Shown piece by piece: positions 57,401 through 63,299 of a stretch of DNA of 64,000 nt. The notes below the pieces were generated by a model. It was not told the DNA's origin. It worked only from the letters and a program-made list of their open reading frames with translations, and ran no database searches. Source of the stretch: Bicyclus anynana (Eukaryota; Arthropoda; Insecta; Lepidoptera; Nymphalidae); NCBI RefSeq assembly GCF_947172395.1, contig NC_069090.1:16698962-16762961 (forward strand). Direction: 5' to 3'. The position numbers were made by a program, and so were the translations under genes. Position 1 is the stretch's first letter. Every line of letters starts with the position of its first letter.

Positions 57401-57839
57401 ACATCAGGTGTGATCGCAATGAAGGGCTAAATTGTCATTAAATAAAAAAAAATATCGACTTAGTAAATCTATACTAATATTATAGAGCGGAAGAGTTTGT
57501 TTGTTTGATTGCTTGAACGCGCTAATCATAGGAACTCCTGGTCCGATTTGAAAAATTCTTTTAGTGTTAGATAGCCCATTTATCGAGGAAGGCTATATAT
57601 TATCCCCGAATTTCTACGGGTAAGGGAATCACGCGGGTGAAACCGCGCGGCGTCAGCTAGTGTTTTTTAAAAGTCAACATCTTCCAGGCCCGGTGTTGGA
57701 GATGATAGAGCGCTACAACTCGCTAGAGTCGGACTCCGAAAGACTCCAATTAGACACCTTCCCTACTGTGCATGACGCTGTGGTCTACTACAAGATGCTG
57801 GAGCAGACCAAGGAGCCCGCCATCACCATCGCCTCGTGA
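36316..57839 (+). CDS. SLC26-family anion transporter (prestin/SLC26A5-A6-like), 17 coding exons
   Basis: The exons listed separately join in frame to 2,139 nt, 712 aa with first exon 1B. Family knowledge: SLC26 proteins are dimeric plasma-membrane carriers of chloride, bicarbonate, sulfate, oxalate and similar anions, with a transmembrane domain and a cytosolic C-terminal STAS domain. Seen here: WLPSYSPKKFLIGDLVAGAT before TM1 (about 97-116), MAYALLAEVPPIVGLYMAFF (126-145), FGTSPHVSMGTFAVACLMAG, the anion-site block SLSRSYIQ with Ser428-Arg429 aligning to prestin Ser398-Arg399, and FEQLPRCVLASIIVVSLKGM. The STAS domain starts at TDLYLDIKRYRAAEEIPGIK (about 545) and contains VIIDATALSYVDAPGIKSL. 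The STAS variable loop is short. The tail has no obvious PDZ ligand. Intron 15 contains a complete LTR retrotransposon in sense. Transport versus motor function cannot be told from sequence. Confidence 0.95.
37183..37748 (-). mobile_element. 5'-truncated Jockey-type LINE fragment with 10-bp TSD
   Basis: The 10-bp word GCTTAGCTAA lies at 37,183-37,192 and 37,739-37,748, enclosing 546 bp of distinctly GC-rich sequence. On the minus strand the frame ending at 37,478 reads PRYVRNDVIHRDTRTPTVEG, ALACRMFARADHGPN and NGRPLPRELF, which resembles the C-terminus of Jockey-clade ORF2, followed by about 285 bp of 3' UTR. The 3' end shows a T-run on the element strand rather than the poly(A) expected. It sits in the intron between exon 1B and exon 2. 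Confidence 0.75.
37910..38010 (+). CDS. SLC26 exon 2 (first shared exon)
   Basis: Acceptor CATTGCAG. Encodes LQSRPSQQFNVIRRVYQQDA and ALNKDADYQVPTKP, cytosolic N-terminus. Phase 2 in, phase 1 out; donor GTGAGT. Confidence 0.9.
38108..38410 (+). mobile_element. SINE family B in SLC26 intron 2
   Basis: AGCCGTGATAGCCCAGTGGA head, GGGCTCGAATCC B box, GCATGCACCTCCAACTTTTC, GCGAGGAAACTTGTATACC, TCTGAGAGGAGACTCGAGCT and GAGCCGAATATAGGTTGATA. Full length, moderately diverged. Confidence 0.83.
38464..38642 (-). mobile_element. SINE family C ending 29 bp before SLC26 exon 3
   Basis: The head on the minus strand starts AGCCTCAATAGCTCAACAGT at 38,642. The body has GCACCCACTCCTAGCACAGT and GGGAATATTGGTCATG. 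Its plus-strand frame is open from 38,500 through the exon 3 acceptor into the real SLC26 coding frame, so an unspliced reading would fuse SINE-derived residues to exon 3. Confidence 0.8.
38672..38833 (+). CDS. SLC26 exon 3
   Basis: Acceptor CTTTTCCAG. Encodes GYRCKRAVQSCGFGECLLNS, then the pre-TM1 block WLPSYSPKKFLIGDL and VAGATTAVMHIPQ. Donor GTAAGT, phase 1 out. The acceptor lies only 29 bp after a SINE. Confidence 0.95.
39504..39649 (+). CDS. SLC26 exon 4
   Basis: Encodes the most conserved SLC26 signature, AEVPPIVGLYMAFFPVLIYV and IFGTSPHVSMGTFAV. Acceptor TATTTCAG, donor GTGAAA, phase 0 out. Confidence 0.97.
39700..39920. other. Unassigned GC-rich patch in SLC26 intron 4
   Basis: Contains GGCTGCGCTTCGGTCACGCC and GTCGGACGCGACGGCGATGT, unlike the AT-rich surroundings. 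No splice-flanked frame. Probably an unnamed repeat. Confidence 0.3.
39994..40057 (+). CDS. SLC26 exon 5
   Basis: Encodes VVTQHSTHPDLINAVNGTTT and Q, an extracellular loop with an N-glycosylation sequon (NGT). Acceptor CTTTCAG, donor GTAATG, phase 1 out. Confidence 0.85.
40414..40487 (+). CDS. SLC26 exon 6
   Basis: Encodes PFLSVGYTPLQVLCVLTLTV and GLIQ, a membrane segment. Acceptor TCCTCAG, donor GTACGG, phase 0 out. Confidence 0.88.
40700..40880. repeat. Unassigned GC-rich repeat in SLC26 intron 6
   Basis: GATCCGTCCAGTATTCTTGG, CGCACATTAATCGGAATTGT, CCCGTCCCGCGTATCGCCGC and GCTGTCGGCGAGACGATCCC. It is in SLC26 intron 6 and resembles dispersed repeat sequence, but I cannot name it. Confidence 0.35.
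40980..41144 (+). CDS. SLC26 exon 7
   Basis: Encodes VVMWVLRLGAVSTLLSEPLV, SGFTTAASFHVLASQLKDLF and GIRLPKLGSNYKVVF. The SEPLVSGFTTAA motif is a family hallmark. Donor GTAAGT, phase 0. Confidence 0.95.
41441..41545 (+). CDS. SLC26 exon 8
   Basis: Encodes TVIEVVKNIPNANWTAFGIS and AVACLVISLNNELLK, loop and membrane segment. Acceptor GTTTCAG, donor GTATGG, phase 0. Confidence 0.92.
41872..42005 (+). CDS. SLC26 exon 9
   Basis: Encodes PWVSKRSRVPVPIELIAIVV and GTLASTFGHLKENYGISLVG. The VPIPxELI-type motif is typical. Acceptor ATATTTAG, donor GTGAGT, phase 2 out. Confidence 0.94.
42582..42744 (+). CDS. SLC26 exon 10
   Basis: Encodes LPDANVPPIELMPQIALDAF, the next membrane segment and AAKDKYEIDANQELLAL, a conserved family block. 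Acceptor CCCCCAG, donor GTGAGA, phase 0. Confidence 0.95.
43400..43480 (+). CDS. SLC26 exon 11 (anion-site helix)
   Basis: Encodes GASNVFGSFFCCAPLCASLS and RSYIQYQ. The SLSRS motif corresponds to the substrate-coordinating Ser-Arg of prestin. Acceptor TATACAG, donor GTAAGT, phase 0. Confidence 0.95.
43811..43974 (+). CDS. SLC26 exon 12
   Basis: Encodes AGSKTGITSTVSAVLILCVL, LWVGPFFEQLPRCVLASIIV and VSLKGMFMQVKELN. Acceptor TTTACAG, donor GTCAGT, phase 2 out. Confidence 0.95.
44140..44335 (+). repeat. GC-rich dispersed repeat, copy 3 of 3, in SLC26 intron 12
   Basis: GACACTCCTATGATACGCGG, GCGAGGGTGTAAAATCGTGC, GTGCATCAGTCGTGGGG, CGCCTCCCGGCCCGCGTGGG and GGGAGTGTTACGAACAAAGT. Same family as 5,087-5,276 and 29,063-29,246. 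Confidence 0.65.
44599..44679 (+). CDS. SLC26 exon 13
   Basis: Encodes FWKLSKLDAVVWLVTFLVTM and LVNIDI, a late membrane segment. Acceptor ATTTCAG, donor GTAAGT, phase 2 out. Confidence 0.94.
44826..44949 (+). CDS. SLC26 exon 14
   Basis: Encodes LGAGLLASVGALFCRSQKPY, then TCLLGRVLDTDLYLDIKRYR, the transition to the STAS domain. Acceptor TTTCTAG, donor GTAAGT, phase 0. Confidence 0.94.
44950..46222. other. SLC26 intron 14
   Basis: About 1.27 kb, AT-rich, with no exon or clear repeat recognised apart from a CACCAGGGCCAGGCCTGC phrase near 45,015, which recurs loosely at about 57,898. Confidence 0.4.
46223..46408 (+). CDS. SLC26 exon 15 (STAS, first part)
   Basis: Encodes AEEIPGIKIFHYCGGLNFAS, KNLFRATLFRRIG, then a charged short variable loop (KKRDQNRDDDSNYSKSDFEW). 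Acceptor TTTCCAG, donor GTATAT, phase 0. The LTR retrotransposon begins 271 bp downstream. Confidence 0.93.
46679..47820 (+). repeat. 5' LTR (shorter than the 3' LTR)
   Basis: Starts TGTGACGGTGTAAAGCGCC. Over about 1.13 kb it equals the 3' LTR except for two one-base length differences, near 47,283 and in a G-run near 47,660. After a tandem TATTTTGTATTT region it departs from the 3' LTR near 47,810-47,820 and runs through AACCAT and an A-run into the primer site. The tail with AATAAA and the TCACA end present in the 3' LTR is missing. Confidence 0.88.
47841..47853 (+). other. Primer binding site, tRNA-Lys type
   Basis: TGGCGCCCAACGT complements the 3' end (with CCA) of eukaryotic tRNA-Lys(CUU) over 13 bases; the next bases no longer match. 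It primes minus-strand cDNA synthesis. An 11-base A-run lies directly before it. Confidence 0.75.
47854..49602 (+). other. Retrotransposon 5' leader, noncoding
   Basis: AT-rich, about 1.75 kb from the primer site to the gag ATG. No long frame. It should hold packaging signals, but none can be recognised by eye. Confidence 0.6.
49603..50922 (+). CDS. Retrotransposon gag, 439 aa
   Basis: Encodes the structural polyprotein forming the particle that packages the element RNA. The N-terminal part to about residue 150 is acidic and helical-looking. The middle (about 165-300) has the retrotransposon gag core, with WKLSYNGHGDPRSFVERVEE, QALLWFRGI and WEELKKVLLEEFDP. The C-terminus has two zinc knuckles. 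The first, residues 377-390, is a canonical C-x2-C-x4-H-x4-C (CYKCGKGQHDFKQC). The second, 399-412, has Phe in place of His (CYGCGKSGFTVRDC). The stop codon TAA follows directly on a slippery heptamer. ATG at 49,603 is the first in an open frame. Confidence 0.93.
   Translation: MEQNFSQCHALLKDELIYEVAIRSETQAGTVVELKKQLRVLIEEYPPEQIPETDFEPESELEIITQKIQDLDDLINKFNDSGDKHAFSRSRALFCHLHHRLLRVQCSDRPAMKKKGELHAKLETLRAMIEPEEEPIQEEPSFRHDSTIVECTGDKNVAKWKLSYNGHGDPRSFVERVEEYKNSYGVSEGRLFASAFHLFSGQALLWFRGIRSFVQNWEELKKVLLEEFDPIDYDYRLLGEIRSRTQGKEESVSIYFSIMFCMFARLKTTLSEEQKLEILLHNIRPSYSEQLALINIDSVATLKEKCRKLEAAKQRSSYFVEPNSNNQFNLNAEFVYKGKPKQVNVVSNQESNFRPFNNENNARLVKDKDVKTRGSCCYKCGKGQHDFKQCSIVPTTLRCYGCGKSGFTVRDCPNCEVKNQPRKRPSFRTEHDKVRISKN
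50907..54089 (+). CDS. Retrotransposon pol (PR-RT-RNase H-integrase)
   Basis: The open frame starts after a TAG at 50,904-50,906 and is entered by -1 frameshifting; no in-frame ATG is needed near the start. Numbering from codon 50,967: protease LLDSGACSSILG with catalytic Asp32; RT from about 200 with the active-site box YIDD at 351-354 and the upstream VMPFGLCGAPARQQ block; RNase H with HCDASSYAIGG (Asp503) and TDHASLKWF; integrase zinc motif beginning at His697 and ending CDTC; catalytic triad Asp767, Asp827 and Glu863, spacing D-x59-D-x35-E as canonical. The C-terminal SKLAPKFEKCKIVKV recalls a GPY/F module; no chromodomain. No stops or missing catalytic residues, so it is potentially active. 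Confidence 0.95.
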   Translation, partial: NFKKLISQDCSGRRTGAGSYLPDTVLCSINKDSFRPYLKILVGDIQITGLLDSGACSSILGNNSHKTFLQLGYQVHSDNQQSFFVANGDKLDCSGYMFIPITYNNLTHIVKFYIVPSIVSDIIFGCDFWKIFKLAPEIFDSLELSTPPSTFFSISSVGDSQIHTIQSFESLTIRQQEMATCVVDKFSEISTEKKGLGRTHLIKHVIDTGNAAPIKVRQYPLSPDKQEALCNELDKMLALDVVTPSESPWNNPAILVKKSTGEWRFCLDCRKLNSITKGDSYSIPYIPQILDSLKEAKFLSSIDLSSSFWQIPLSEESQEKTSFTVKSRGLFKFKVMPFGLCGAPARQQRLMDTLFNQNFSPDIENGMVFCYIDDIVICSADFDTHLILLNRVLEKLKFAQLSINFEKCKFFRKSLKYLGYVVDEFGLRTDPEKTAAILNFPTPKTAKEVKIFLGTCSWYRRFIRNFAKIATPLNRLTRTGKNTPKFEWDEEAELAFNVLKNALVTTPILAVPDFSKEFKIHCDASSYAIGGMLSQDIDGHDHPIAYISRSLNKNERNYSATEREALAVIYSVEKFQGYFDSAHIRIITDHASLKWFLNLENPTGRLARWGCRLSQYNFTIEHRKGSENVVPDSLSRLIAVEAVGRQQASLDKNFVPDEWYDKTFKGCKEHPSNFPNFCILDNRLFRFSKCKYKLLSEFEWKEVVRKSEVKKILEENHTDPKSGHFGVFKTHRRISLRYFWKGMYKDVVNFVENCDTCSAYKHATTAKPGLMGKPKRCQRPFQVLSADLVGPLPRSTSGFTFLLVVTCCFSKYTLLFPLRQATSAAVIKHLENNVFLTHSIPETVIVDNGSQFTSSDFRKFIQQYNIPNLHYTPLYTPQVNLVERYNKTVMTAVASYVEDNHKTWDKNLSKIQFAINSSVNESTGFTPFFLVHAREPILNGSFYKETDKDYEVGMPREEYAGEFGTLTEIFQQVRERLFQAHATNAAHYNIRRRSAKYSVGDIVWKRTYILSDASKHIASKLAPKFEKCKIVKVLSPLVYELVRCSDNRPIGTWHIKDFKK
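50913..50984 (+). promoter_or_regulatory. -1 programmed ribosomal frameshift signal between gag and pol
   Basis: The slippery heptamer A AAA AAC is at 50,913-50,919, in the gag frame and followed at once by the gag stop. A -1 slip leads to CTA and the open pol frame. After an 8-nt spacer, CAGGACTGT (50,928-50,936) pairs perfectly with ACAGTCCTG (50,976-50,984). The stem continues as TCAGG (50,937-50,941) with CCTGA (50,970-50,974) after a one-base bulge. The loop contains CCGGTGCCGG, which could add a small inner stem or pseudoknot. This layout matches known retroviral and retrotransposon frameshift sites. Confidence 0.88.
54090..55142 (+). other. Retrotransposon region between pol and 3' LTR
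   Basis: About 1 kb without a long plus-strand frame. No env-like signal peptide or membrane anchor. A self-complementary TCGAGATATATATTCGATAT stretch lies near 55,110. Confidence 0.6.
55143..55157 (+). other. Polypurine tract
   Basis: GTGGAGGGGGAGTAT lies directly before the TGTGA start of the 3' LTR, where the primer for plus-strand DNA synthesis is expected. Confidence 0.8.
55158..56716 (+). repeat. 3' LTR, probably full length
   Basis: Starts TGTGACGG and ends GCCTCACA, giving a 5-bp terminal inverted repeat TGTGA/TCACA. Beyond the part shared with the 5' LTR it continues for about 420 bp with an AATAAAG at about 56,659 and a U5-like T-rich end. Part of this extra segment (about 56,430-56,600) has tRNA-like words (TATCTCAGTCGTTGA, GGGTCCAAATC on the minus strand), so a nested SINE is possible. 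Confidence 0.7.
56722..56750 (+). repeat. Short TTAGG-like run
   Basis: AATTAGGTAGGTTAGGTTAGG and a following TTAGTAGG give about five units of the insect telomere motif, starting six bases after the 3' LTR. Too short to mean a telomere. Confidence 0.6.
57057..57183 (+). CDS. SLC26 exon 16 (STAS core)
   Basis: Encodes VNCVIIDATALSYVDAPGIK, SLVAAQRELVASNITVLLAG and AN. VIIDATALSYVDAPGIKSL is the STAS strand-helix motif. Acceptor TTTTGTAG, donor GTGAGT, phase 1 out. Confidence 0.95.
57357..57447 (+). mobile_element. SINE family A, 3' end only
   Basis: CTATTTCAAGTTAGCCCGCT, ACTGCATCGTCACTTAACAT, CAGGTGTGATCGCAATGAAG, GGGCTAAATTGTC and an A-rich tail, in SLC26 intron 16. Confidence 0.7.
57478..57660 (+). 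mobile_element. Helitron-like element in SLC26 intron 16
   Basis: Starts TCTATACTAATATTATAGAG after A and ends CGGCGTCAGCTAG before T, 27 bp from exon 17. The GC-rich CACGCGGGTGAAACCGCGCG near the end can form a hairpin, as Helitron 3' ends do. Best-preserved copy in the window. Confidence 0.75.
57688..57839 (+). CDS. SLC26 exon 17 and stop
   Basis: Encodes PVLEMIERYNSLESDSERLQ, the STAS end TFPTVHDAVVYYKMLEQ and the C-terminus TKEPAITIAS, then TGA. Acceptor CTTCCAG, 27 bp beyond a Helitron-like copy. Confidence 0.95.
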
Positions 57840-59570
57840 TACCAGCGGATAGTACAATTTGTTGATCTGTACAAGTCATTATTATCAGCCTATTGTAACA
57901 GGCCTTACAGGGCCAAGCCTGCCTCCTTATAAGAGAGGAGAAATTGCAGGTTTAGACTCAACACGCTGCTATAAATTATACTTTGAATAACCTCGTGATT
58001 GACACAAGTTGGGAGGAGGGTAGTTTACCAAAACTTGTTACTAACGAGATATTTTTTTTACTGTTGCTTAATTAATAGTTATACAACTTAACAGCCACAA
58101 TGTCCTGCAAATTGCGTGGTACATTGTCTCGTTCCGACGCTCTGTAATTTTTTTATTGGAATTAATGGAAAAACCCAGTTAGTATCCTGTATCAAGAATT
58201 TCCATAAATAAAAAGGATGATTGTCTCATCGAGATGAAACTACTCACGAAAAATTAACTTTATAGTAATCAGTTGTACGGATATAATTATAATTAATGCA
58301 GAGTAATGGGTAAAATGCATCAAAATTCAGTATTTTAAAGAATTTTATACTTGACCACGTGGGTTTCGATTTCGATTTCGGTTTCGGCCGATATAAATAA
58401 ATTAACCACTGGGCCAAAGAGGCAGCAGATAGTACAATAAATTTATTAATAATAGATACAAGTAAGATAAGTAAATAAATGTATTTAGTAGTTGTAGAGC
58501 ACTGTGAGAGGATTCGTATAGGGAAGTACTACAGCTGTTTAGCAGTTCATATTTTAGATATTATACCTATTATTATTTTCTGGTGCTATTTTATTTATAC
58601 AAGACGAGCTGATTTGTATAAATAAGGTTGACGTCGAGAAGTTGTTTGCCTGTCTGTTACATTAATACATTGAATTGCATGATTTACTTTTAGTAGAATA
58701 CAAAGATATTATACTATTAGATATGTCACTTGCGCGTCCAAATTGAGACTAACCGAGTGCCTAATTGTCTTAATTTCGCATAGTGTTATAGTCGCATAGT
58801 GTTTACTATGAGGCTAAATTACGAAAGTTAATTAAGCAAATGATACCTAAATATTGTTTACAATGTCCAGTTATGTGTTCAGAATTTGTAAAACTTTACA
58901 TAACTATATAGGTGTGTAATGTAAGTAAACACAAAATTGTGCGCTCAGTGGAGTCGCTAAATTCGTATCACTTTTTGCAGTGATTTTGTAGGCACGTAAC
59001 ATAATATATTATGTTATTATGTATGTATAAAATCGTTGCGTTAGTAGGCATTATTGATTAAGTTAATTAAGTTAAGTATTTTAATTTATTATTACCATTC
59101 GTATTTTTATAGTAATTAGTATAGTCAAAATTTCGAATTGTGTTTCACACCGACCAGATACATTATATCGAATTAATTATTCTCGAATCAATTCAACTAT
59201 ATATTCGAATAATGATTTCGAAATATTCGACAATAAGAAAATATTAATAATATGCACATAGCCTTTAATTTTGAAGAACATAATATTTATAGTACATAAT
59301 TAAAATACTTGTTTTTAATATTTTTGGTTTAACTGTCTTAAAACAGTCCGGTTCGATTTTGCTATGCATTTTCTTAGTTCTTGGACTTTTTAGGACTATC
59401 TTTTATAGGAATAAATAGTCTGTCAATATTATTCCACTTCCAACTAATTTACTAACTTTGACATATGTTAGTGAACTTATACGAAATTACTTATATTCGG
59501 AGAAACTGACAAAATTTACAATATTTTTTACCGGACGCCCCCCGTGAAACTCGATGTAAACTTTCAACTA
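57840..59570 (+). other. Probable SLC26 3' UTR / downstream sequence
   Basis: AT-rich, no coding frame. A canonical AATAAA at 58,207-58,212 could end a short 3' UTR of about 0.4 kb; further AT-rich sequence follows. I see no other gene. Confidence 0.45.
58207..58212 (+). terminator. Candidate proximal polyadenylation signal
   Basis: AATAAA about 370 bp after the SLC26 stop codon, first clear hexamer on this strand. Confidence 0.35.
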
Positions 59571-59606
59571 CCTCTACCCTACCACTAACCTACCCCTACC
59601 CTACCC
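59571..59606. repeat. CCCTA-type minisatellite, left part
   Basis: Units of CCCTA and CCCCTA with variants, interrupted at 59,607 by the poly(A) end of an R1-clade LINE and resumed at 60,168. Confidence 0.8.
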
Positions 59607-60167
59607 TTTTTTTTTTTTTTGCGCTGGGAAATGCATTTACGCATCCCTACTCCAGAGGTTATGTGGGACTCGCCGAAACTTCAGAATACCCACTAAAACC
59701 CAGCGGATCCGGCTTCGTCCTTTGGTGACATCACAGGATCATTTAGCACATTCTACTGTGATGTCCCGACGTTTGTCTCTATGCGTCGCCGCCTACCCTG
59801 TTCGCCCTACATTAAGGTGGGAGAAGGTGCGCCGGCGCCTCCTTCTACCCTGCCTCCGCCTGCGTATGAGGGGAGCATCGGCAGCTTCTTCCCTCGCTCT
59901 CTCTTCAGCCTCTTTCAGACCTATGACAGCCTCACAGAACGACAGCATCACTGTCCAGCACGTTTCACTGCCTATCATGGCGTCAACTACGTCGGGCAAC
60001 GAGACGGCTCTACCAATAGTGGATGATAGTATGTGCCTCTGCGGGCTCCAGGCTGCACATTCAGCTAGTGTGTGATGCGCTGTGTCTTCAGTGGCCCCAC
60101 ACTGATGGCATACCGGAGTCAATTCTCGCCTCGCTGTCTGGTGCAGATACTTGCCAAAGCAGCCGTG
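59607..60167 (-). mobile_element. R1-clade LINE 3' fragment inside the CCCTA minisatellite
   Basis: The minus strand begins at 60,167 in open frame (YLHQTARRELTP), passes a zinc-finger-like CHQCGATEDTAHHTLAEC (C-x2-C-x8-H-x4-C), then LPDVVDAMIGSETCWTVMLS and an Arg-rich tail, with the stop at 59,795. A short 3' UTR and a 14-base poly(A) (T on the plus strand, 59,607-59,620) follow. This C-terminus resembles R1-clade ORF2 proteins. About 560 bp remain; RT and endonuclease are absent. Confidence 0.8.
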
Positions 60168-60262
60168 TACCCCTACCCTACCCCTACCCTACCCCTACCC
60201 TACCCTACCCTACCGTACCCCTACTCTACCCTTACCCTACCCCACCCTACCCCTACCCTACG
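60168..60262. repeat. CCCTA-type minisatellite, right part
   Basis: About 95 bp of TACCC, CCTACCCCTA and close variants; same unit as 59,571-59,606. Confidence 0.88.
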
Positions 60263-60480
60263 TTGAATTTTTTCCTGAAAGCTTCAGGAAGGAAAACCCG
60301 ACTTTCATTTTTATTTATTTTTTTTTTAATTTTTTTTTTATAAAAAGTATCCTATGTCCTTCTCCTGGCTCTAAACTACCTCCTTGCCAATTTTCAGCTA
60401 AATCGGTTCAGCCGTTCTTGAGTTATAAGTGGAGTAACTAACACGACTTTCTTTTATATACATAGATTTACGTTATTAAT
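60263..60480 (+). mobile_element. Remainder of the minisatellite-bearing repeat
   Basis: After the CCCTA array come GAAAGCTTCAGGAAGGAAAA, long T-runs, ATCGGTTCAGCCGTTCTTGA and TAACACGACTTTCTTTTATA. I take 59,530-60,480 without the LINE as one older dispersed repeat that carries the array internally. Family not named. Confidence 0.4.
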
Positions 60481-61497
60481 TTATGTACTTACAACAAATT
60501 TTTAGTTTTTATATTCTCATAAACAGACTTTTATTAACATGTTTTTAGCTATTATATGGATAATATATGAATGATATCTGCAAACTTATCGAATACAAAC
60601 TTCGAATAGGCAATTACAAAATTAACTATATCAATCTTTTCTGATTGAAATGTGATATTATACCATACAAAATAATATTTAAAATATTCTATTTTAGTTA
60701 TATTTAGAACAATTTTTTGTGGCATGTAGTTATTGGTGAGGATAGTGGATATTTTTTAATTTACTAAAGTTTTTTAAAACCCTAATAACAGATAAGGTAA
60801 ACATTTATTAAAACTTTTTCGAAAAAAGAACTTTATTACCGTTTATCTATTTCGGTTTAGAAGAAACACTACATTAGTTTAAAGTTTGAAATTAAACGTA
60901 CTTAACAATACGCGATTTCATCAGTACTTTGGTTATACAAAAACGTATGGATTCGCTCAATAATGTATGGCCAATGAGATGTTATTATTGCCTCTATAGT
61001 TTTAAGTCTTGTCTTAAGCGGTGACGAGACAAAATAATAACGAAATGCGGGAAACATTTTTTTATGCTTCACCCTAAACACGAATATTATTTGTATAAAA
61101 GTGTTTTTTTTTCACACCAGTAAATTCTAAAAGATTGAGTATGAACTTTAGCACAGTTTAAAAAAATATTGATTTTCATGTCGAAAATACGTTTTATGAG
61201 GTTCATGGAGTGCGACGTTAAAAATATCATTATTCTTTGTTTACATATTTTAGCGCTGAAGGTATTTTGGCAAACTTTGGCGTCACGACTTCTTGTCGTG
61301 AGTTGAAATAAATTGGCAAAGGAGCACCTTAGAGTTTCTACAAAATACGAATGGCATCTCTAGGTGTGTGTTGTAACATCTCATTGATTATACAATAGGT
61401 TTATGATACATGTATACTTATAAGTTATAATGTATAATATCGTTGTGATGTTTTGTACCTTATGTAATGAAACATTTGTACTTATTTGTATAATGTT
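60481..61497 (+). other. AT-rich stretch, possible distal 3' UTR
   Basis: No gene seen. It ends at a well-formed polyadenylation context (61,498), so it may belong to a long SLC26 3' UTR or to an unseen transcript. Confidence 0.35.
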
Positions 61498-61503
61498 AAT
61501 AAA
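61498..61503 (+). terminator. Candidate distal polyadenylation signal
   Basis: AATAAA followed by AGAATATTTTATTAC. A strong-looking site 3.7 kb beyond the SLC26 stop codon. Confidence 0.4.
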
Positions 61504-61658
61504 AGAATATTTTATTACAAACTTATACTTTTATTATTTTATTAAGACCATTTTACTCTTGGCTGCAGTCTGAGATAGTAGGGGCCATAAATACGTCCCA
61601 AGATATTCTTGATTTCACAATTTAATCTAAAAAATGTTAAATTAAAACATCAGTTGAC

Positions 61659-61985
61659 GGCCTCCGTGGCGCAGTGGTATGCGCGGTGGATTACAAAACG
61701 GAGGTCCTGGGTTCGATCCCCGGCTGGGCAGATGGAGATTTTCTTAATTTGTCCAGGTCTGGCTGGTGGGAGGCTACGGCCGTGGCTAGTTACCACCCTA
61801 CCGGCAAAGACGTACCGCCAAGCGATTTAGCGTTCCGGTACGATGCCGTGTAGAAACCGAAAGGGTTGTGGATTTTCATCCTCCTTCTAACAAGTTAGCC
61901 CGCTTCCATCTTAAACTGCATCATCACTTACCATCAGGTGAGATTGTAGTCAAGGGCTAACTTGTAAAGAATAAAAAAAAAAAAA
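61659..61985 (+). mobile_element. SINE family A, full length
   Basis: GGCCTCCGTGGCGCAGTGGT head (A box), GGGTTCGATCCCC B box, CTGGCTGGTGGGAGGC, CGCCAAGCGATTTAGCGTTC, CTAACAAGTTAGCCCGCTTC, CACTTACCATCAGGTGAGAT, GGGCTAACTTGTAAAG and a poly(A) tail. It is the reference copy in this window and looks young. Confidence 0.9.
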
Positions 61986-62351
61986 GTTCCAAAATTAAAT
62001 TTATTTTCAATAAATGTTTTTTTTTTTTTTTAAATCAAATTGAATATTTGAAACAACAAACTTAAATGTTATTTCATCACCTAATGCCTGTGTGTATGTG
62101 TGACGTAATCTATGGATGACCCCATAACCTAAGTTGCCGGTAAGGATAGAATCCTCCCCTGAACTACCATGATGACCATGATGATGCTGACAACAGCCAC
62201 CATAATTTAGTAAATTTAAAAAATAATCATCACATTTCAATAAGAATTATATCATAAAAATCCGAATTGATCGATTAGTGAGACTTACGATAAAGTACAG
62301 TATTATCGTATTGTAAGTATTTAGTAATCAGTCGCTAGTGAGTTACCTACG

Positions 62352-63221
62352 ATGCAGCTGATTTACGGGTTGGGACTACTCCTGCTCATCTGCCTTGTTC
62401 AGGTATTAACTTGATACAAAAACAATTAATACTTGTTTTTTTATTTACCTAGCTAGCAGACGCCCGCGAATCGTCTGCCCTTTGCCTATGTCTGTCTTTA
62501 TTACAGCAAAATTCGTTCTCAGAAATTTAATCTTTGAACGTCCAGCGGTTTTTGAGATTCCGAAATACGAAAGGTCACTCAAGGTAGTTTATAGTTAGGA
62601 GACGTCCCCTATAGGAACGGATTTTGCTAGAGGGCTGGGTTAGGAAGGTCTAAGGGCGGACGAAGTCGCTGGCGTCCGCTATTAGGAACTCTATAGTAGG
62701 GTTTCTATACTGTACAAATATATGTTTGGCCAAAAAGACCCTAGGTAAGCCAAAACTCGGTAGACGAAGCTAGGTAACGGGTAACATACAAGAAAATTAA
62801 GAAATAATCTTCTAGAACAAATTACAAGAACAAAAAAGGTAGCAGTATCATTGACGATGAGTAGGTACGCAAATAAGAAAAGGAGAACATTACTTCTTGA
62901 TTAGTTAATTTTTTTAGTTTATTTACTTAGGCATTAGGCCCCTATTTAAGCTAAATTACACTTAAACATTATTTACATAGACTAATATCTATCTCTATAA
63001 CTATGTTTATTTATGTCTAAATCTATGTGTATGACAAATCCGTTGATAACTTAGTAAATGATGTAGGTCTTATCTATGAAATTGATTTTTTTATCGTTGT
63101 TTTTTAAATAATTTAATTTTGGTTCAAATGTTAGCATGATAATTATTACAATTTCAGGCCTATGATTATCCCGATGTGATAGAGGATAACCCTGTATACA
63201 TTGAAGACATCAATCCAACCA
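62352..63221 (+). CDS. Small secreted protein of unknown family, first two exons
   Basis: Exon 1 (62,352-62,402) encodes MQLIYGLGLLLLICLVQ, a good signal peptide core, and ends in phase 0 before GTATTA. Exon 2 (63,158-63,221; acceptor ATTTCAG, donor GTATGT, phase 1) encodes AYDYPDVIEDNPVYIEDINP and T, acidic and tyrosine-rich. The signal-peptide plus short acidic exon layout is common in secreted insect peptides. I do not recognise the family. The gene continues to the right, perhaps beyond the window. Confidence 0.55.
62448..62690. mobile_element. Two Helitron-like terminal fragments in the small gene's first intron
   Basis: CTAGCAGACGCCCGCGAATC at 62,453 is a reversed CTAG-type end; GGACGAAGTCGCTGGCGTCC and GCTATTAG near 62,680 is a forward end. 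Sequence between them is partly unassigned. Confidence 0.35.
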
Positions 63222-63299
63222 GTATGTATTTCATAATCTTACTTTACAACTTTTTACTACTAATCGAATTAAGTAACTACTAGCAGCTGGTGTCGCCGA

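Noticed and set aside
60023..60441. Plus-strand frames rich in Pro, Tyr, Thr and Leu
   Set aside because: They are translations of the CCCTA minisatellite and have no other coding sign.
61659..61735. tRNA gene
   Set aside because: A- and B-box-like words are present, but the body and poly(A) tail continue as in other SINE copies, and no clean cloverleaf is seen. The same holds for the other SINE heads.
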